Assembly (NCBI GenBank): GCA_963971285.1
Contig: OZ020261.1
Coordinates: 2,790,001-2,854,000, forward strand
Reading direction: 5' to 3'
From: Astropecten irregularis
Taxonomy: Eukaryota; Echinodermata; Asteroidea; Paxillosida; Astropectinidae
DNA length: 64,000 nt
Shown piece after piece: positions 57,291 to 64,000 of this stretch (positions are counted from its first letter, which is position 1; the number at the start of each line of letters is the position of its first letter). Under the pieces are notes generated by a model that saw nothing but the letters and a program-made list of their open reading frames with translations, made no database searches and was not told the origin of the DNA. Made by a program: the position numbers and the translations under genes.

Positions 57291-59159
57291 AGGCACAGTG
57301 ATCTAGGCACACAAAGGCACAGTGATGAGGTATAGCGATTTAGACACAAGCAATGAGGCACAATGAGGCACGGTGATGAGGTACAACAATCGAGACACAT
57401 CAAGGCACTATGATGAGTAGCAACCAACAAGGCACAATAAGGAACAATGATCTAGGCACACAAAGGCACAGTGATGAGGAACAGCGATTAAGACACAAGC
57501 AATGAGGCAAATGAGGCACGGTGATGAGGTACAATAATCGAGACACATCAAGGCACGATGATGAGGTGCAACCAACAAGGCAAAATAAGGCACAATGATT
57601 GAGACACACTAAGGCACATTCAGGAGGTACAGCGATTAAGACACAATAACGAGGGATGAGGCACGGTGATGAGGTACAATAATCAAGGCACAACAAGATA
57701 CGATGATGAGCTGCAACCAACAAGGCACAATAAGGCACAGCGATCTAGGCACACAAAGGCACAGTGATGAGGTACAGCGATTTAGACACAAGATATGAGG
57801 AGCAATGAGGCACAGTAATGAGGTACAACAATCGAGACACATCAAGCCACGATGATGAGTAGCAACCAACAAGGCACAATAAGGAACAATGATCGAGGCA
57901 CACTGAGGCACAGTGATGAAATGCAACAATTAAAACACAATGAGGCACACTTATGTTGTACAACAATCGTGGCATAACAAGGCACGATGATGAGGTGCAA
58001 CCAATAAGGCACAATGATCTAGGCACACTAAGGCACAGTGATAAGGTACAGCGATTAAGACACAATCAATGAGGCAAAATGAGGCATGGTGATGAGGTAC
58101 AACAATCGAGACACAACAAAACACGATGATGAGGTGCAACCAACAAGGCACAACAAGATACGATGATGAGGTGCAACCAACAAGGCACAATAAGGCACAG
58201 TGATCTAGGCACACAAAGGCACAGTGATGAGGTACAGCGATTTAGACACAAGCAATGAGGCACAATGAGGCACAGTAATGAGGTACAACAATCGAGACAC
58301 ATCAAGCCACGATGATTAGTACCAACCAACAAGGCACAATAAGGAACAATGATCGAGGCACACAAAGGCACAGTGATGAGGTACATCGATTAAGACACAA
58401 GCAATGAGGCAAAATGAGGCAAGGGGATGAGGTACAACAATCGAGACACATCAAGGCGCGATGATGAGGTACAATGATCTAGGCACACTAAGGCACAATG
58501 ATGAAATCCAACAATTAAAATACAATGAGGCACACTGATGATGTACAACAATCGTGGCATAACAAGGCACGATGATAAAGTGCAACCAACAAGGCACAAT
58601 AAGGCACAATGATCTAGGCACACTAAGGCACAGTGATGAGGTACAGCGATTAAGACACAATCAATGAGGCACAATGAGGCACGCTGATGCGTACAACAAT
58701 CGAGGCACAACAAAACACGATAATGAGGTGCAACCAACAAGGCAAAATAAGGCACAATGATTGAGACACACTAAGGCACATTCAGGAGGTACAGCGATTA
58801 AGACACAATAACGAGGGATGAGGCACGGTGATGAGGTACAACAATCGAGGCACAACAAGATACGATGATGAGGTGCAACCAACAAGGCACAATAAGGCAC
58901 AGTGATCTAGGCACACAAAGGCACAGTGATAAGGTACAGCGATTTAGACACAAGAAATGAGGAGCAATGAGGCACAGTAATGAGGTACAACAATCGAGAC
59001 ACATCAAGCCACGATGATGAGTAGCAACCAACAAGGCACAAAAAGGACCAATGATCGAGGCACACAAAGGCACAGTGACAAGGTACATCGATTAAGACAC
59101 AAGCAATGAGGCACAATGAGGCACGCTGATGATGTACAGCCAACAAGGCACAATAAGGC

Positions 59160-59533
59160 CAAAACAAAAAAATTGTTGTATTGGAGTCACGGATGGTTGG
59201 AAAATAGGGTAGGGCGGGCGGATTTTTTTTTTTTTTCCTGTATTAAATTTTTTTTTCCCTGTATATCACAGTATTTGACGAGTCAAATAAAGACAAGAAA
59301 TGACATAACAACTTTAACCAGTCTGGTTTCCATCTTTTGCTCCTTTTAAGCTTTTAATCTGCATACAAATTTGCGTGTTTTTTTTTGTTGTTTTTATTTT
59401 GGGGGGGTTTCCCAGTTTTTATTTTTAAATTTGTTGTTTTATTTTTTTTTTTTTTGGTTTAAAATGTTAACGGTGGGGGCATATTTTTGGGTCGGGCGGG
59501 TTACGCCAATACAACAATTTTATTTTATGAGCT
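59160..59533. mobile_element. Small non-autonomous insertion with terminal inverted repeats
   Basis: This insertion of about 374 bp splits a satellite unit. AAGGC (or TAAGGC) is repeated at 59155-59159 and 59534-59538. The arms share AAATTGTTGTATTGG and its inverse, CCAATACAACAATTT, near the ends. The interior has long T runs, a GGGCGGGCGG word and its approximate counterpart GGGTCGGGCGGG. It has no coding potential. It resembles a MITE, but the outermost bases are imperfectly inverted, so the exact ends are uncertain by a few bases. Confidence 0.75.
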
Positions 59534-61030
59534 AAGGCACAATGATCGAGGCACACTAAGGCACATTGAGGAGGTACAGCGGTTAAGACACAATAATGAG
59601 GGATGAGGCACGGTGATGAGGTACAACGATCGAGGCACAACAAGGCACGATGATGAGGTGCAACCAACAAGCCACAATAAGGCACAATGATTAGGTACAA
59701 TGATCAAGGCACAATAAGGCACAGTGATGATGTACAGAGATTAAGACACAATCAATGAGGCATAATGAGGTACGCTGTTAACGTACAACAATCGAGACAC
59801 GTCAAGGCACGATAATGAGGTGCAACCAACAAGGCACAATGATCTAGGCACACAAAGGCACAGTGAGGAGGTACAGCGATTAAGACACAAGCAATGAGGC
59901 ACAATGAGGCATGATGATGAGGTACAACCAACTTGGCACAATAAGGCACAATGATGAGGTACAATGATCTAGGCACAATAAGGCACAGTGATGAAATACA
60001 ATGATTAAAACACAATGAGGCACAATAAGGCACAATGATGAGGTACAAATCTAGGCACAGTAAGGCACAGTGATGAAATACAATAATTAAAACACAATGA
60101 GCCATGCTGATGATGTACAACAATCGAGGCACAACAAGGCACGATGATGAGGTGCAACCAACAAGGCACAATAAGGCACAATGATGAGTTACAGTGATTA
60201 AGACACAATCAATGAAGCATAATGAGGTATGCTGATGATGTACAACAATCGAGGCACAACAAGGCACGATGATGAGGTGCAACCAACAAGGCACAATAAG
60301 GCACAATGATCTAGGCACACTAAGGCACAGTGAGGAGGTACAGCAATTACGACACAATCAATGAGGCACGGTGATAAGGTACAACAATCGAGGCACAACA
60401 AGGCATGAAGATGGGGTGCAACCAAATAGGCACAATAAGGCAAAATTATGAGGTACAATAAACAAGACACAATAGGGCACGCTGATGATGTACAACAATC
60501 GAGGCACAACAAGGCACGATAATGGGGTGCAACCAACAAGGCACAATAAGGCATTATGATGAGGTACAATGATCTAGGCATGCAAAGGCACAATGATGAG
60601 ATATAACATTTGAGACACAATGAGGCACGCTGATAACGTACAATAATTGGGGCATAACAAGGCATGATGAGGTACAACCAACTAGGCACAAAAAGGCACA
60701 ATGACGAGGCACAATGAACTTGGCATCATAAACACAATGATGAGGCACAACGATCAAGTCACAAGGCACAATGATCAGGTATAACAAACAATTGAGGCAC
60801 AATAACGGACAAAGATGAAGTACAACAATTGAAGGAACAATATGGCACAATGATGAGGTACAATGATCTAGGCACACTAAGGCACAGTGATGAAATACAA
60901 CGATTAAAACACAAAAAGAGGCACAATGAGGCACACTGATGACGTACAACAATCGAGGCACAACAAGGCATGATGATGAGGTACAACCAACTAGGCACAA
61001 TAAGGCAGAATGATGAGGTACAATGATCTA
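59534..61030. repeat. Satellite array, segment III (diverged right edge)
   Basis: The array continues after the small insertion with irregular module order, shortened units and many private substitutions. The last recognisable module is GAGGTACAATGATCTA near 61030, after which unique sequence starts. A 201-codon minus-strand frame here (59752-60357) is low-complexity and built from the same repeat peptides, so it is not annotated as a gene. Confidence 0.93.
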
Positions 61031-61121
61031 ATTGCATTAATGGAACAAGGGCATTACATCTGCAGCTTTTGTAAACAAGCTTGTTGATAACTATTAACAT
61101 TCAATATGTATGCTTAATTAC

Positions 61122-61233
61122 CTTCTGCTTTACTAGGCATCTTGTCAAGATGAGTGGCTACAATGACTACATCAGGTTTAGTCTGATAGGCATAGTCATG
61201 TCCTGCCTTGATAAATGCCAACCATCTGCGTAT
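61122..61233 (-). CDS. Exon of a ROCO/LRRK-like gene (Roc GTPase segment)
   Basis: This is a 112-bp minus-strand exon. On that strand GGAATGTTTCAG precedes it and GCAGAAG|GTAATTAAG follows it, both good splice sites. It encodes 37 residues plus one base, beginning IRRWLAFIKA and containing KPDVVIVATHLDKMPSK. The W-L-x-x-I-K spacing before P-x-V-x-x-V-x-THLD matches the Roc domain, in which THxD replaces the NKxD guanine-specificity motif of small GTPases. LRRK1/2, MFHAS1-like and DAPK-like proteins share it. Roc domains bind GTP and are followed by a COR domain. The preceding P-loop and switch exons and the following exon are not in the window. The donor points toward the satellite, so downstream exons must lie beyond it. 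Which ROCO subfamily is involved cannot be decided from 37 residues. Confidence 0.75.
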
Positions 61234-61439
61234 CTGAAACATTCCAAGCAAACAAACATTTTACCTCAAACAACTAACTCAAACCGCAGACGTCTTTGAT
61301 AATTAATTCAATAATCACTTGGATTATTACATTCAATTTTTGAAGAACAATTATTCGTAATTTTTGTAATTTTATTTACTTTCAAGTATTAGTGGAAAAT
61401 CGACCTCAATGAGTGGAATGCAGAGTCAAATTTTCACAA
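61234..61439. other. Probable intron upstream of the ROCO-like exon
   Basis: This is AT-rich unique sequence with no open frame of interest. On the minus strand it supplies the pyrimidine-containing acceptor region of the exon ending at 61233. Confidence 0.5.
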
Positions 61440-61525
61440 CTCAAGTCACAAGTCAAGTAAAAAAAAAAGTCAAGTCAAGTCACAAGTCATTTTTGTCAAG
61501 TCAAGTCAAGTCAAGTCAAGTCAAT
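61440..61525 (+). repeat. AAGTC pentanucleotide repeat
   Basis: TCAAG/AAGTC is repeated, most cleanly at 61496-61523, with a poly-A interruption and CACAAGTC variants at the left. It is an ordinary polymorphic-type microsatellite, probably intronic. Confidence 0.9.
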
Positions 61526-61622
61526 CTTGAGAATGCAAAATGAGAAACATACTTTGAAAAAAAGTAAATGCAAATTGTTGGCGTCGGTTACACAAAAAAA
61601 AAGTTGGGTAGACGGGTTTTTC

Positions 61623-61682
61623 ATTTTAGAGACACTATATTTGATGGGCTTTTTAATTTTAGAGACACTATATTTGATGGGC
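61623..61682 (+). repeat. 33-bp direct duplication
   Basis: ATTTTAGAGACACTATATTT plus GATGGGC occurs at 61623 and again 33 bp later at 61656. A short local duplication with no recognised role. Confidence 0.8.
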
Positions 61683-61814
61683 CTAGCTTTGTACATATTG
61701 TGCTAGACATTTACTTTATTCACAGAAAAATGGAAAGAGAAATTTACATTCATTACAAAAGTAATGGGCCGTATGCATAAAAAGAAGCAATTGCTTGTAC
61801 TAGCCTTTTACTTG

Positions 61815-61840
61815 AATAATAATAATAATAATAATAATAA
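61815..61840 (+). repeat. (AAT)n tail of the LINE
   Basis: About eight AAT triplets sit directly at the 3' end of the minus-strand LINE (TTATT-type tail when read in the LINE sense). The adjoining AAGCGCTATATAAATG on the minus strand is the usual tail of such elements. Confidence 0.85.
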
Positions 61841-61899
61841 ACATTTATATAGCGCTTAATACAGGCGTTTCTAAGCGCTTACCAGATAATGATTGGTGA

Positions 61900-62610
61900 T
61901 CAAGGTTTATTAAATAAGTGTGTTTTGAATAGGGATTTAAAAATATCAACAGATGAGGCGTTTCTTATTTCTAATGGTAATTAATTCCAAATCTTAGGGG
62001 AAATTAAGGAAAATGCTCTGTCACCATATTTTGTGTTAGTACGGGGTCCTTGAGATAGTGTAAGAGGATGTGAAGAACGGAGTTGCCTGACCGATGAACT
62101 TGAACGTAAGGGTATCAATTCTTTAAGATAATTGGAGGCGATTTGATGGAAAACTTTATATGTAAGGAGGAGAACTTTAAATGTGGTTCGATGATGAACA
62201 GGGAGCCAGTGGAGTGAGCGGAGTAAAGGTGTGATGTGATCTGTTTTTCTGGACAGGGTGACAAGTCTTGTAGCAGAGTTTTGGATTCGTTGTAGTGGGG
62301 CGATATGAGATATTGGGAGACCAGCTAAAAGAGAATTGCAATAATCCAGATGTGATGATATGAAGGCATGAACAACCTGTTCTGTTGATGATTTATCTAA
62401 AAACCGCCTGATTTTGCCAATTTTATGAAGTCCCCAAGATGCAGCCCGGCAAACATTCTTTATATGTTGAGTCATTGCTAAGTGTTTATCAAATGTCACG
62501 CCAAGATTTTTGACATGATCTGAATACTGGATAATACTTCCATTGAAGTTGTAGTCTGGCAGCGGTAATGTTTTTCGAAATTTGGAGGATACATGGAGAA
62601 TTTCATATGC
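61900..62610 (-). pseudogene. 5'-truncated CR1/L2-type LINE reverse transcriptase, C-terminal fragment
   Basis: The frame encodes the thumb and C-terminal part of a non-LTR reverse transcriptase. Landmarks are VKNLGVTFD, SSHLDYCNSLLAGLP, LQRIQNSATRL, LRSLHWLPVHHR and the terminal PKIWN...LPLEIRN. A TAA at 61981-61983 falls exactly between WN and LP, where intact relatives read through. The same frame then continues 26 codons to TGA at 61900-61902. The polymerase palm and the endonuclease are missing, as expected from 5' truncation during target-primed reverse transcription. The first few residues of the open frame (above 62610) come from the host TIR element. This is a dead copy. Confidence 0.9.
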
Positions 62611-63253
62611 ATAATCCGTATGCATAAAAATAAGTCATTGCTTGCAAGCAAAAGCTTTTGCTAGCAAGCACAAGCAATAACTTGCGGACAGCAAGCAATA
62701 GCTTAAAGATAAGCAATTGCTATAGAAAACGTATGTATAAAACGAACCTTTTGCTTGCTCTTATGAGCAATTGCTTACGTTTTTTTAAGCTCCGTCATAC
62801 CAGTTTGAGCTCTTGCTTAATCATGATGTTCATGATCGTAAGAGAAACCTCGAAGTTGTACAGGAGTAGAATAAATCAAGAAGAAATAGCTCCAGCGACC
62901 TATCGCAAATTATTCTGTTTGTGTTTTGTTTTCGCTCTTGTCTTCATTGGTTTTTCATCCATCCTTTTGCCAATACTGGTCATGATTTTTGGTCTTTGCC
63001 TGCTGTAGAGCCACCTCCCCACCCACGTTACATATTATTACGTAATCCACCTTTATACTCCCATGAATGGTTCTTGCACTGGCGTGGTGTCCTTATTGTT
63101 GAAACCTCAAGCAATTGCCTGCTGAAAGCAAGCAAAAGGTTTAAGCAGAAGCAAAAGTTTATGCATACGGATTTAAGCAATTGCTTAAAGCTTGATCTTT
63201 TGCCTGACTGTTTTCAAGCAATTGCTACTTTTTATGCATACGGCCCATTGACA

Positions 63254-64000
63254 GATGACAAATGATAAAACTAAATCTATATAGCTTAATAGCGAAAAAT
63301 AATCCATAGTTCAGATGAACATGAAACATTCTTACATGGAGATAATCATGGAGGAAGAAAGGACAAACTTAACAACAAAAGTAAAAGTTTCTGTGCTCCA
63401 CGGCACAAAGTAGGTAGCGTGTCCACACAGAATGTTGACCGTCCGCACAAAGCATTTGCCTCATGGCCGTCACACAGCACAACACGGTAAGGTAAATTTG
63501 CGTTGCAGCAAGAAGTGTCAACAGTTGCAATCACAAACTCAGCATTTTTTGTAAGCATATGTACCTCGAAATTTCTTTAAATGGCCTCTCATGTTGCTGT
63601 GGATGTACGAGAAATCTTCAAAAATGTAGTTTGAATAAAGCAACCTCATTTAAAACGCTGTATCTTGGGAAGAATAAGTGAAGAAGTTTCGCTAAGCTTC
63701 GACGACGAACAAGATAGTTACGAACACCAAAATATATTATTTTCTCGTTGGACGGCCACGAGTGCAAAAATCGATGGATTTGAGCATGGTGCTCTAGAGA
63801 AGAAACGGTTTTAAATGCATCAAGTCGAAACAGGAGACCAGATTTTGTGTAAATTAATGTGAACATGCACAGATCACATGCAGCAAAAGTCGATTGCGGT
63901 TCAGTACATTATACAGTACGTCCAGTGTGTGAATACGTTGTACATAAAAATGTACAATGTACAATGTAAAACTACGAACAATTACCGAACTTGACAGGCG
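63254..64000. other. Right flank with nothing recognised
   Basis: This is unique sequence. Two minus-strand frames of 70 and 82 codons (63346-63558 and 63618-63866) have no recognisable domain, no convincing splice borders and no resemblance to the missing Roc P-loop region. TACAATG is repeated three times near 63950-63966. It is probably intron or intergenic. Confidence 0.45.

Larger units (their letters stand above)
41899..59159. repeat. Satellite array, segment II
   Basis: The same 149-bp-unit array resumes directly after the foldback element and continues, in the same orientation, to the small insertion at 59160. Left of about 55.6 kb it consists of blocks nearly identical to segment I. 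Right of it, units are more variable. No unique sequence or supported gene is present. Confidence 0.97.
61765..63253. mobile_element. Terminal-inverted-repeat element interrupted by a LINE
   Basis: The left end reads AATGGGCCGTATGCATAAAA and the right end reads the inverse, TTTTATGCATACGGCCCATT. About 32 bp are nearly perfectly inverted and include AGCAATTGCTTG. Palindromic AAGCAATTGCTT-like words recur through 62630-63240. Another internal start-like copy (ATCCGTATGCATAAAAATAAG) lies at 62612, directly beside the LINE's truncated 5' end. The original element was therefore probably short, about 700 bp, and was either split by the LINE or sits next to a second copy. No transposase or clear target duplication was seen. 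Short frames within 62658-63265 are incidental. Confidence 0.65.

Noticed and set aside
59752-60357. Long minus-strand open frames in the array (60-201 codons), rich in Cys, Leu, Val, Ile and His
   Set aside because: They repeat with the satellite in overlapping frames. They stay open because 27-bp modules and 10+14-bp pairs are multiples of three, and they break because the 149-bp unit is not. There is no conserved start, splice or domain signal.
63346-63866. Minus-strand frames of 70 and 82 codons as further ROCO exons
   Set aside because: No P-loop, switch or leucine-rich repeat pattern is visible and no convincing splice borders were found.
1-64000. tRNA, rRNA or telomeric repeat signals
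   Set aside because: No B-box-like GGTTCRANYCC with a matching cloverleaf, no rRNA core sequence and no TTAGGG tract was recognised outside the array.

Overview
This is animal genomic DNA dominated by a satellite-like tandem repeat. It has no prokaryotic-style operons. What is not satellite is mobile-element sequence, introns and a few candidate exons. The spliced exon with GT/AG borders, the CR1/L2-type LINE tail with an AAGCGCTATATAAAT-type 3' end, and the abundant TACATGTA and TAGGCCT words suggest a marine invertebrate deuterostome. An echinoderm is my best guess, at low confidence.

Layout. Positions 1-35887, 41899-59159 and 59534-about 61030 are one tandem array, about 54.6 kb in total, whose left end lies outside the window. 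Its higher-order unit is 149 bp, built from 10-, 13- and 14-bp modules that nearly all begin AGGCAC, AGGTAC or AGACAC. The unit length is shown by an exact unit at 52619-52767 and by a clean 149-bp indel between two paralogous blocks. The array is reshuffled by long, nearly identical duplications with offsets of 731, 1076, 1476, 4390, 6735, 6874 and 10144 bp. Its right edge (55.6-61.0 kb) is clearly more diverged than its interior.

A 6011-bp foldback-type transposon (35888-41898) interrupts the array. It has a 5-bp target duplication and long terminal inverted repeats made of about 53-bp tandem monomers. The matching unoccupied site is preserved in a paralogous array block at 51156-51160. The interior holds two more near-perfect inverted repeats and a possible small spliced gene whose best exon resembles the C-terminal half of a SAM domain. 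No transposase was recognised. A second small insertion (59160-59533) has a 5-6 bp target duplication.

The right flank (61031-64000) holds the one convincing host coding piece. It is a 112-bp minus-strand exon (61122-61233) with good splice sites that encodes a Roc-type GTPase segment including a THLD motif, as in ROCO/LRRK-like proteins. Its donor faces the array, so the satellite and its transposon probably lie inside a very large ROCO-gene intron. Beyond it are an AAGTC pentanucleotide repeat, a terminal-inverted-repeat element containing a 5'-truncated, stop-interrupted CR1/L2 LINE, and about 750 bp with nothing recognised. The many short open frames in the array come from repeat composition and are not annotated as genes.
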